Assembly: GCA_030528545.1 (NCBI GenBank)
Contig: JAUMYR010000061.1
Coordinates: 1 to 15,287, forward strand
Origin: Propionibacteriaceae bacterium
GTDB lineage: Bacteria; Actinomycetota; Actinomycetes; Propionibacteriales; Propionibacteriaceae
Length of the DNA stretch: 15,287 nucleotides
Direction: 5' to 3'
Positions 7,051 through 13,730 of this stretch are shown here, one piece after another. Each line of letters starts with the position of its first letter. The stretch's first letter is position 1. The position numbers were made by a program, and so were the translations under genes. The notes below the pieces were generated by a model. It did no database searches, was not told the origin of the DNA, and saw nothing but the letters and a program-made list of their open reading frames with translations.

Positions 7051-8547
7051 ATGCGGATCGCTCTGGTCAACGAGGGAACCTATCCCGTCACGACCGGCGG
7101 CGTGAGCACTTGGTGCCATCGACTCGTCGAGACCCTGTTCGAGCATGAGTTTCATGTGGTGACCCTGGTCGGGCTGGAGAGAGACAATCTCTGGCCCGAT
7201 TTGGGCAATATCCGTAGCGTGACTACGGTTCCCCTGTGGGATCCACCGGCCTTCGGTAGAACGACGGCGGCGCAGCGCCGCGAGGTGGGCGATGCCCTCC
7301 GGCTGCTGTGGCGGGCGGTGCTTCCTGCCGACCGGGAGGACACCAATGTTGACCTTTTACGGGTGGCTCTGAAGCACATCGCCGACTCCGGGCAGGCGAG
7401 ACTGTCTACGGTGTTCGACAGGGTCACCTCGACGCGGGCCATCATGGAGGCCTGGGCGGCCCATATCCGTTCCCGCCCCGAACTGCCTGCGCTTCCCGCC
7501 GGGGTCGCCGCGGAGGTGGCCCGGCACGCTGACCGGGTGCTTGCCGTGATGGACACCGAGATGCCGGAGGTGGATCTGGTCACCGCCACGGCCAACGGCC
7601 CCGCGGGGCTTTTGTCCTTGGTCCCTTTCTGGCGCCGGGGAACGCCCCTAGTGCTGGCCGAACATGGCGTGTACCTGCGGGAGAGGTACCTCGCGCTCGG
7701 CGCGGCGGACTGGCCCTGGCTCACCAGATATGCGCTGCTGGCGTTCCTGCGCGGCATCAGCCAGCTGGTCTACGCCGACGCCGCGGCGCTGGCACCCGTC
7801 AGCGAGTTCAATGCCCGCTGGGAGATCAAGCTGGGAGCCGACCCGGCGATCATTGTCCCGATTCCCAACGCGATCGACCATGCCGAGTTCCCGCTGGTCA
7901 CCTGGGAGCCACCGGTACCCACTGTCTCCTTCGTGGGACGCATTGATCCGTTGAAGGACCTAGACAACCTCGTCACGGCCTTCGCATATGTCCGGCAGGC
8001 GATTCCCGCCGCGGTCCTTCGCCTGTTTGGCCCAACGCCTCAGGGTAACGAGGGATACCGGGAACGTCTCCAGGAGCGGATCAGAACCCTGGGGCTGGAG
8101 GAAGCCGTCATTTTCGAGGGCCCATGCAAGGGGCCCCAACCCGCGATTCTCGCCGGTCATGTCGTGGCTTTGTCGAGCATCTCCGAGGGGATGCCTTTCT
8201 CGGTGATCGAGGCGATGATGAGCGGACGCGCGACCGTGAGCACCGACGTCGGGGGCGTAGCCGAGTGCGTCGGGCGAGACGGTAAGTACGGCATCGTCGT
8301 CCCAGCCCGCGACCCGAAGGCTTTCGCCAGTGCACTGATCTGGTTGCTCACCGAGCATGAGTCCAGGCGTGCCATGGGCAGGGCGGCGCGGGAGCGTGCG
8401 CTGGATCGGTTCAGCATCGAGGTGTTCCGGCACCGTTACCAGACCCTCTACGACTGCCTTGGACCGCGGCGTTCCGCGCCGGGGGAGGCGCAGAGAGACG
8501 AACCCAAGTTTCCTCGTCGGGCCGCTTTGATGGAGGGGATGCTGTGA
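7051..8547 (+). CDS. pelF: PelF-like GT4 glycosyltransferase
   Basis: This 498-residue cytoplasmic glycosyltransferase of family GT4 has the PelF-type N-terminal domain (DUF3492). It opens with RIALVNEGTYPVTTGGVSTW (residues 2-21), the typical glycine-rich acceptor-side loop of PelF. Further PelF hallmarks are LAEHGVYLRERY (202-213), FVGRIDPLKD (294-303) and the EX7E donor-site motif SEGMPFSVIEAM (378-389; Glu379 and Glu387). PelF uses UDP-GalNAc/UDP-GlcNAc to polymerise Pel. The same chemistry would suit an alpha-1,4-galactosamine polymer here. The length matches PelF (about 500). The start is ATG 7051 with GGGAGGAG (7041-7048), 20 bp after the deacetylase gene. The stop overlaps the membrane protein start (GTGA), which suggests the two work as a synthase-export pair, like PelF-PelG or the fused fungal Gtb3. 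Confidence 0.9.
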   Translation: MRIALVNEGTYPVTTGGVSTWCHRLVETLFEHEFHVVTLVGLERDNLWPDLGNIRSVTTVPLWDPPAFGRTTAAQRREVGDALRLLWRAVLPADREDTNVDLLRVALKHIADSGQARLSTVFDRVTSTRAIMEAWAAHIRSRPELPALPAGVAAEVARHADRVLAVMDTEMPEVDLVTATANGPAGLLSLVPFWRRGTPLVLAEHGVYLRERYLALGAADWPWLTRYALLAFLRGISQLVYADAAALAPVSEFNARWEIKLGADPAIIVPIPNAIDHAEFPLVTWEPPVPTVSFVGRIDPLKDLDNLVTAFAYVRQAIPAAVLRLFGPTPQGNEGYRERLQERIRTLGLEEAVIFEGPCKGPQPAILAGHVVALSSISEGMPFSVIEAMMSGRATVSTDVGGVAECVGRDGKYGIVVPARDPKAFASALIWLLTEHESRRAMGRAARERALDRFSIEVFRHRYQTLYDCLGPRRSAPGEAQRDEPKFPRRAALMEGML

Positions 8548-9815
8548 GCGCCGCGCTCTCCCTGCTCACCGATGGGCTATCGCCCACCGACCCGGAGCCC
8601 GATCGCAACGACCCCGTCGATCTTTTCGACGCCGCGGCCCGCCTGGAGTCCTCTGGGGGAGGGGACGCCGCGGCCGAGCGTTTAGGTTATGCCGACGTGT
8701 TCCACCAGGCGGCCGAACAATATCGGACGCCGCAGAGCTGGTCTCCGCCCCCAGTGACGGCCTCCGGCTGGGTCAGTGGGATCTGGCGCGCGGCGACGAT
8801 GCTCGCCGGGGTCGTCATCTGCCTGACCACGCTGAGCGTGGCTCCACAGCCGGTGCAGACCTTCATCGCCGGAGCGAGTTGCTGGCTGGCGGTCCAGGTG
8901 GTCGGTTCGATGCTGTGGTGGGGCATCGGCCGGGGCCAGATCTCCGCCGCCGCCCGGTCCGCCTTGGTCGCCCTGCCGATGATCGCCGTTCCCGCCGCGA
9001 TCATGAGTCTGCTATGGATGGATCCGGTCATCCTGGCGTGGGCCTTGTGGGGCTGGAGCGTGGCGGTCTGTGCTTGCCTGGCGCCCGGAAGATGGCTCGC
9101 TGCGGCGTGTGCGCTCGGTGCGATCCTGTCCGTGACCATGCGTTTCGCCGTGGTGCCGCAGTTTCCGGTTCTTGGAGGGCTGGTGGTGATCGGGGCCGGA
9201 ACATGTGCGGCGGCGCTGATGCTGCTGCGGCGTGGGGCGACCAAGACGATCAAGCCTTTGAGCGTGTATTACCCCGTGAGCTGGGCACTGGCGTTCGTGA
9301 TCTTGCAATTGCTTGGTATCTGGATGGCCTATCTAGCGCTGGAGAACTCCTTCATCGCGGTTGCCATCGGCGCGATCGTGGGTACCGCGGTCAGCGAGGT
9401 CGCCCTCGACCTGTCCGGTTATCTCGCCCGGGTAGCCGTGATGCAGACTTCCCGCTGGTCCTCTGCTCGCTGGCTGGCAGCCGGTGCCGGGTTGCTTGGC
9501 GTTGCGCTGGTCGCGCTGTGCAGTGCAGCCTCCGCGTGGTGGTTCGCTCACTGGTGGGGCGTCCTCGTCACGATGGAACTGGTGAGCTGCGTGTTGCTGA
9601 TATCGGCTATCAGCAGCGGTGTGAGCTACGCGCTAAGACTCGGCTCGGTGTCTCAGGCTACCGCCATGGCCGGGCTCAGCGTGGTCTTGATGCTGGCGGT
9701 CCTCCTCGGACATAGAGTGGAATCGGTCGCGGTTCAGGTGGCGATCGCGGTGGTAGTCGTTGGCGTCGCGGTGGTGATCGCTGCGACGCGGCTGTCCTCG
9801 ACGAAAGCGTGGTGA
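8544..9815 (+). CDS. Polytopic membrane protein, probable polysaccharide exporter (PelG position)
   Basis: This 423-residue protein has a hydrophilic N-terminus of about 78 residues (acidic, Pro/Ala-rich, no recognised domain). About 12 hydrophobic segments follow, roughly at 80-98, 102-130, 139-158, 161-180, 183-201, 207-229, 242-266, 267-290, 308-336, 337-362, 372-391 and 396-418. Its size, helix number and translational coupling to the PelF-like gene (GTGA overlap) match PelG, the 12-TM MOP-type Pel transporter. I do not recognise PelG sequence motifs, and the long soluble N-terminus is unlike PelG. I infer that it moves the nascent chain across the membrane or scaffolds the glycosyltransferase. 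It could also be a separate, uncharacterised family. It ends 1 bp before the spherulin-like gene. Confidence 0.65.
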   Translation: MSAALSLLTDGLSPTDPEPDRNDPVDLFDAAARLESSGGGDAAAERLGYADVFHQAAEQYRTPQSWSPPPVTASGWVSGIWRAATMLAGVVICLTTLSVAPQPVQTFIAGASCWLAVQVVGSMLWWGIGRGQISAAARSALVALPMIAVPAAIMSLLWMDPVILAWALWGWSVAVCACLAPGRWLAAACALGAILSVTMRFAVVPQFPVLGGLVVIGAGTCAAALMLLRRGATKTIKPLSVYYPVSWALAFVILQLLGIWMAYLALENSFIAVAIGAIVGTAVSEVALDLSGYLARVAVMQTSRWSSARWLAAGAGLLGVALVALCSAASAWWFAHWWGVLVTMELVSCVLLISAISSGVSYALRLGSVSQATAMAGLSVVLMLAVLLGHRVESVAVQVAIAVVVVGVAVVIAATRLSSTKAW

Positions 9816-9816
9816 T

Positions 9817-10446
9817 ATGGCTTTAGCGGCACCCTGGTATGTGCATCCGGTGCGAAGAGCGCACTGGGAATGGCTGCGCGGGGCTGACATCGGGATCGCG
9901 GTCCTGAACGTCCAGGACGGGCCTGGGGACCAGATCGAGCCAAGCTACCAGGATGCCGTGTCGGGTTCCTTCCGTCCGAGGGTGCTCGGCTATGTGGATA
10001 CCGCCTATGGGCGCCGATCCGTGCGAGAGGTCTTCCGGGACGCCGAACGCTGGCGCGAGTGGTACGGGGTGAGCGGCATCTTCTTGGACCAGGTCCCGAC
10101 CTCGGCTCTCTGCGGTCACTGGAGGATCGGCTGGGTGCGGGAGTTGAGACGCGAGGGTTTCAGTTTCGTCGCCGCCAACTGTGGGACCGCTCCCGAGGAT
10201 GTGGTGCTGGAGACCGCTGACCTGACTTGCGTGTGCGAGGCGGACTGGCACAGCTATCAGATGTTCCCCCCTCCGGAGCGGTTGCTGAGTCATCCTCCGG
10301 AGCGGCAATGGCATCTGGTGCATTCGGTCCCGGCGTGGGCACCGCTGGACCTGAAGGCCCAGGCAAGAGCGCGCGGAGCGTCCTGGACCTGGGCAACCCG
10401 GGGGGTGCTGCCGAACCCGTGGTCTGTGGGATGGGAAGGGCAATGA
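9817..10446 (+). CDS. Spherulin-4 / Sph3-like glycosidase (GH135-type)
   Basis: This 209-residue TIM-barrel-type protein belongs to the spherulation-specific family 4, whose fungal member Sph3 is a GH135 hydrolase needed for galactosaminogalactan synthesis. Visible family signatures are PWYVHP (6-11), VLNVQDGPGDQ (29-39), VLGYVDTAYGRRS (56-68), WYGVSGIFLDQVP (82-94), AANCGT (119-124) and CEADWHSY (140-147), ending in LPNPW (198-202). Asp91 and Glu141 match the conserved catalytic acids of the family. The residue after Asp91 is Gln92, where Sph3 has a second acid (D-E pair, as I recall). No signal peptide or anchor is visible, and no upstream in-frame start would add one, so it appears cytoplasmic, unlike Sph3. 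The length is short but complete. It starts 1 bp after the membrane protein and overlaps the next gene (ATGA). Confidence 0.82.
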   Translation: MALAAPWYVHPVRRAHWEWLRGADIGIAVLNVQDGPGDQIEPSYQDAVSGSFRPRVLGYVDTAYGRRSVREVFRDAERWREWYGVSGIFLDQVPTSALCGHWRIGWVRELRREGFSFVAANCGTAPEDVVLETADLTCVCEADWHSYQMFPPPERLLSHPPERQWHLVHSVPAWAPLDLKAQARARGASWTWATRGVLPNPWSVGWEGQ

Positions 10447-11405
10447 GGGTCAGATATGCCTTATTCATTCTGCTCCTGGCAGGTTGTGCCGGACCCTCCG
10501 GGATCGCACCTGCCCCGTCGCCGACGCGCACCGTATCGGTGACGCCGGAGGTGGGTATCACCTCCTCACCGCCCACTGCTTCCACCGCAGCCAGCCCGGC
10601 ACCTCCTTCCGGAGCAGCGCCCAAGCCGGTTGAGCAGCCACCGCCAGCCACCGCAGATGCCCCGCCCCCGCCGGAAGCGACCCCACGGCAGGCGCCCGGG
10701 AATACCCCGGCGGACCAGCCGCCGTCTGGGGCCTCGTGGCAGGTTCAATACACGGGACCGCTCACGACAGCCGGGGCCCGGATCGTGGACATCGACGGTG
10801 CCGACTCTTCTAAGGAAGTGGTCTCTCAGATCCGTTCCGCTGGAGGGTATGCGGTGTGCTACTTCAACGCCGGAGCTTTCGAAGACTGGCGCTCGGATGC
10901 CTCCCGGTATCCGGCTCAACTCCTCGGCCGGAGCATGGCGGGCTGGCCACGGGAACGATGGGTGGACATCCGTCGGCTGGACGAGCTGATGCCCATCCTC
11001 GAACAGCGCATGGATCTATGCCGTAGCAAGGGTTTCCAGGCCATCGATCCCGATAACGTTGACGGCTGGGCCCACGACACCGGATTCGACCTGACCCGGA
11101 CGGATTCCATCCGGCTGGTGCGCGCGCTGGCTGAAGCCGCGCATGCCCGGGGGCTGGCGATCGGGCTCAAGAACAGCATCGAGATCATCGGGGAGGTCGT
11201 AGACACCGTCGATTTCGCGGTCAACGAGCAGTGCCTCGCACATGGTGAGTGCGGCGCTTACCAGCCCTTCCTGGACCGGGGCAAAGCGGTGTTGCACGTG
11301 GAATACGAGGGTAGCGAGGAGACCGTGTGCCGGGCGCGTCCGGAAGGTTTCAGCACCGTCATCAAAGACCAGGCTCTGGGCGCCGAACGGGTCGGTTGTC
11401 CCTGA
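10443..11405 (+). CDS. Lipoprotein endo-alpha-1,4-polygalactosaminidase (GH114, Ega3-like)
   Basis: This 320-residue surface lipoprotein has the lipobox LLAGC with Cys15. A low-complexity Pro/Ala/Ser/Thr linker (about 16-98) would span the cell wall. The GH114 barrel follows (about 99-318). Motifs are IVDIDGAD (114-121), YAVCYFNAGAFEDWRSDA (136-153), WVDIR (173-177), GFQAIDPDNVDGW (197-209), GLAIGLKN (237-244) and FAVNEQC (258-264). Family members cleave alpha-1,4-linked galactosamine, and the fungal member Ega3 is encoded in the galactosaminogalactan cluster. The motif usually reads GVEPDNVDGY, so Asp202 replaces the customary Glu. ATG 10443 is chosen because the lipoprotein signal starts there and overlaps the previous stop. 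An in-frame GTG at 10227 lies inside the spherulin gene and would bury the signal. It is the last gene of the operon and is convergent with aminopeptidase P. Confidence 0.88.
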   Translation: MRVRYALFILLLAGCAGPSGIAPAPSPTRTVSVTPEVGITSSPPTASTAASPAPPSGAAPKPVEQPPPATADAPPPPEATPRQAPGNTPADQPPSGASWQVQYTGPLTTAGARIVDIDGADSSKEVVSQIRSAGGYAVCYFNAGAFEDWRSDASRYPAQLLGRSMAGWPRERWVDIRRLDELMPILEQRMDLCRSKGFQAIDPDNVDGWAHDTGFDLTRTDSIRLVRALAEAAHARGLAIGLKNSIEIIGEVVDTVDFAVNEQCLAHGECGAYQPFLDRGKAVLHVEYEGSEETVCRARPEGFSTVIKDQALGAERVGCP

Positions 11406-11430
11406 TCGGGCCGCAGCCTGGGAACCTTCC

Positions 11431-12888
11431 CTAGCGGGACCAGATACCGCTGATCCAGGCTTCGACCTCGTCGGGCCTGCGGGGCAGCATCGCGGACAGG
11501 TTCTCGTTGCCCTGTTCGGTGATGAGGATGTCGTCCTCGATGCGGACGCCGATGCCGCGGAGCCGCTCGGGGACCATGAGATCGGTTGATTTGAAGTACA
11601 GGCCGGGCTCGACCGTGATGATCATGCCGGGGGCGAGCACTCCGTCGCGGTAGTTCTCTTGCCGGGCCTGAGCGCAGTCGTGCACATCGATGCCGAGATG
11701 ATGGCTGGTGCCGTGCACCATCCACCGCCGGTGGAATCCCCCCTCGCTTGATAGGGACTCTTCCGCGCTGCCGGGCAGCAGTCCGAGAGAGGCCAGGTAG
11801 CCGGCGATCACCGCGATCGCCGCCTCGTGCACTTGTTTGAAAGTCACACCGGCCCGGGCGGCCTTGATCCCGGCCTCCTGGGCCGCGAGTACCACCTCAT
11901 AGACCTCGCGCTGGTCGGCGGAGTAACGCCCGCTGACCGGCAGCGTTCGGGTGATGTCGGCGGTGTAGAGGGAATTGACCTCGACGCCTGCATCTAGCAG
12001 CAGCAGGTCACCCGGACGCAGGTTGCCGTCGTTGCGGATCCAGTGCAGGGTATTGGCATGGTCTCCGCTCGCGGCGATGGTGTCATAGCCGACGGCGTTG
12101 CCGAGGTGGCGGGCGTGCAGGCCGAAGATGCCCTCGACCCAGCGCTCACCGCGACCCCTTTTCACCGCTTCCGGCAGGTCGGCTACCACCGCTTCGAAAC
12201 CGACCGCCGTGGCCGCGCAGGCTGAGCGCATCTCGTCGATCTCGAAAGCGTCCTTGATGAGCCGGGCCTCGCTCAGCGCGACCTCTAGCTCGTGGTCGGC
12301 CTCATCGTGGGAGCCGGAGCGAACCTCGTTGACCTGGGCGGTGATGGCTGGGTCGGCCTCGGCGAGGACACGGATCGGTGCCCCCTGATCTAACTCGGCG
12401 CCGAAAGAGTCGATGTGGCGGCACTCCAGCCCGGTCAGCGCGGCCATCTCCTCAAGGGATTCGCGCTGCCCGACCCACATCTCCCCATATCGGGCGGAGG
12501 CATAGAACTCGGGATCGGTGCGTGGAGCGCGCGGTTTGAAGTACAGCACGGATTCACCCGAGGAGTGCAGCACCAAGACCGAATCGGGTTCCCGGTCCTC
12601 GCCCAGGCCGGACAGGTGGGCGAAAGCGGAATGGGGCCGGAACCGGTAGTCGGTGTCGTTTGAGCGGACCTTATAGGGCCCAGCCGGGATCACCAGGGTT
12701 TCGCCGGGGAAGAGAGCGGCTATCGCGGCCCGGCGGGCTGGCGTCCAGGAGGCGGCGGGCAAGGGGTCGGGCAGAGCGGACGGATAGGGCGCCCAGTCGC
12801 CGACGATAAACTCACGAAAAGCCGCCGAGAATGGGGTCTGGCGATTCGGGACTTCTGGCTGGGCCGGGGTGCTCGGGGTCTCGCTCAT
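11431..12888 (-). CDS. pepP: Xaa-Pro aminopeptidase (aminopeptidase P, M24B)
   Basis: This cytoplasmic metallopeptidase removes an N-terminal residue that precedes proline. It has the two-domain layout of aminopeptidase P: an N-terminal domain (about 25-200, containing GPYKVRSNDTDYRFR) and a pita-bread catalytic domain (about 215-475). All five dinuclear-metal ligands are visible: Asp299 and Asp311 in LDAGVEVNSLYTADITR, His396 in HGTSHHLG, Glu427 in TVEPGLYF and Glu451 in RIEDD. Length is 485 residues, normal for the family. I choose ATG 12888 (MSETPSTP), since related actinobacterial proteins begin similarly. In-frame GTG 12927 and ATG 12918 would add 13 or 10 unconserved residues. The gene is convergent with the GH114 gene (25-bp gap) and divergent from the zinc-ribbon gene, so it stands alone as a housekeeping gene. 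Confidence 0.93.
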   Translation of the reverse strand: MSETPSTPAQPEVPNRQTPFSAAFREFIVGDWAPYPSALPDPLPAASWTPARRAAIAALFPGETLVIPAGPYKVRSNDTDYRFRPHSAFAHLSGLGEDREPDSVLVLHSSGESVLYFKPRAPRTDPEFYASARYGEMWVGQRESLEEMAALTGLECRHIDSFGAELDQGAPIRVLAEADPAITAQVNEVRSGSHDEADHELEVALSEARLIKDAFEIDEMRSACAATAVGFEAVVADLPEAVKRGRGERWVEGIFGLHARHLGNAVGYDTIAASGDHANTLHWIRNDGNLRPGDLLLLDAGVEVNSLYTADITRTLPVSGRYSADQREVYEVVLAAQEAGIKAARAGVTFKQVHEAAIAVIAGYLASLGLLPGSAEESLSSEGGFHRRWMVHGTSHHLGIDVHDCAQARQENYRDGVLAPGMIITVEPGLYFKSTDLMVPERLRGIGVRIEDDILITEQGNENLSAMLPRRPDEVEAWISGIWSR

Positions 12889-12989
12889 GAGCCGACAGCC
12901 TACCTCGCCGGGCGCCATGACTGACACGCCACCACCTTGTCGGGGATCATCCGAGCGTGGGAGGGGTTTGCCTTGTACGCTTCAGTAAT

Positions 12990-13730
12990 ATGCTCGCCGA
13001 ACCAAGCGCCCAGCGACGCCTTCTTGACCTTGCCGCGGTCGATACCGAGATCGCCCAGCTAACGCACCGGCGTAAGACGCTGCCGGTGCACACCGAAATC
13101 GCCCGGCTCGCCGAGGCCCGGAAACGGGTTACCGAGCGGCTGGTGGCGGCGACGACTCAGGTCAGCGACGCCCAATACCAGCTCGACAAGCTGGAGCGTG
13201 AGATCGAGCCGATCCGGATAAGGATTGAGCGCGACCAGGAGAGGCTCGACAAGGGAAGCGTGAGCGACCCCAAGGTCGTTGAGCGTCTGGTGGCGGAGGT
13301 GGCCAAGATGCGCCAGCGGCTGAGCGATCTCGAAGAGGTCCAGCTCGAAGCCATGCAGGCGGTTGAGGATGCCACGGCGCGCCAGTCGGAGATCCAGGCG
13401 AAGCGGGACTCGGGAGACGTCGAGCTGCGGGAACTGGTCGTCCAGCGTGACCGTGCCGTAGCGAAGCTAGACGCTGAGATCGCCGACCGCGGTGCCGAGC
13501 GGGTGATCGTGGCAGGGGAGATCCCCGCCGATCTACTGGCCGCCTACGACAAGTCTTTCCAGAGGACCGGGCTAGGCGCCGCCAGGCTGCATCAGGGACG
13601 ATGCAGCGGCTGCGGGCTGGAGCTGAACCCGGCTGAGTTACGCAGGCTCCAAGGGGTACTCAGCAACGAGGTCCTCCGATGCGAGGAGTGCGGGCGTATC
13701 CTGATCCGCACCGCTGAATCGGGTGTGTGA
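12990..13730 (+). CDS. Coiled-coil zinc-ribbon protein (C4-type, CT398/DUF164-like)
   Basis: This 246-residue protein consists of a long antiparallel coiled-coil hairpin (about residues 8-175, Leu/Arg/Glu heptads) and a C-terminal zinc ribbon. Its four Cys are 205, 208 (CSGCG) and 231, 234 (CEECG). This is the actinobacterial 'C4-type zinc ribbon domain-containing protein' often annotated as a possible nucleic-acid-binding protein. Its role is not established. A longer frame opens at GTG 12957, but ATG 12990 is preferred because homologues begin with a short lead into QRRLLDLAAVD. ATG 12990 has no Shine-Dalgarno. A possible -10 TACGCT (12976-12981) would place the transcript start at about the ATG, so it may be leaderless. 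The stop overlaps the RNase gene start (TGATG), which points to a joint role or co-expression in RNA metabolism. Confidence 0.85.
   Translation: MLAEPSAQRRLLDLAAVDTEIAQLTHRRKTLPVHTEIARLAEARKRVTERLVAATTQVSDAQYQLDKLEREIEPIRIRIERDQERLDKGSVSDPKVVERLVAEVAKMRQRLSDLEEVQLEAMQAVEDATARQSEIQAKRDSGDVELRELVVQRDRAVAKLDAEIADRGAERVIVAGEIPADLLAAYDKSFQRTGLGAARLHQGRCSGCGLELNPAELRRLQGVLSNEVLRCEECGRILIRTAESGV

Noticed and set aside
10227..10442. Upstream GTG start for the GH114 protein (392 codons)
   Set aside because: It lies wholly within the spherulin-like gene and would bury the lipoprotein signal that starts at 10443.
11398..11440. Nested hairpins between the GH114 and pepP genes as a bidirectional terminator
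   Set aside because: The stems are only 4-5 bp (GTCCC/GGGAC and GGGAA/TTCCC) and overlap coding ends, too weak to annotate.
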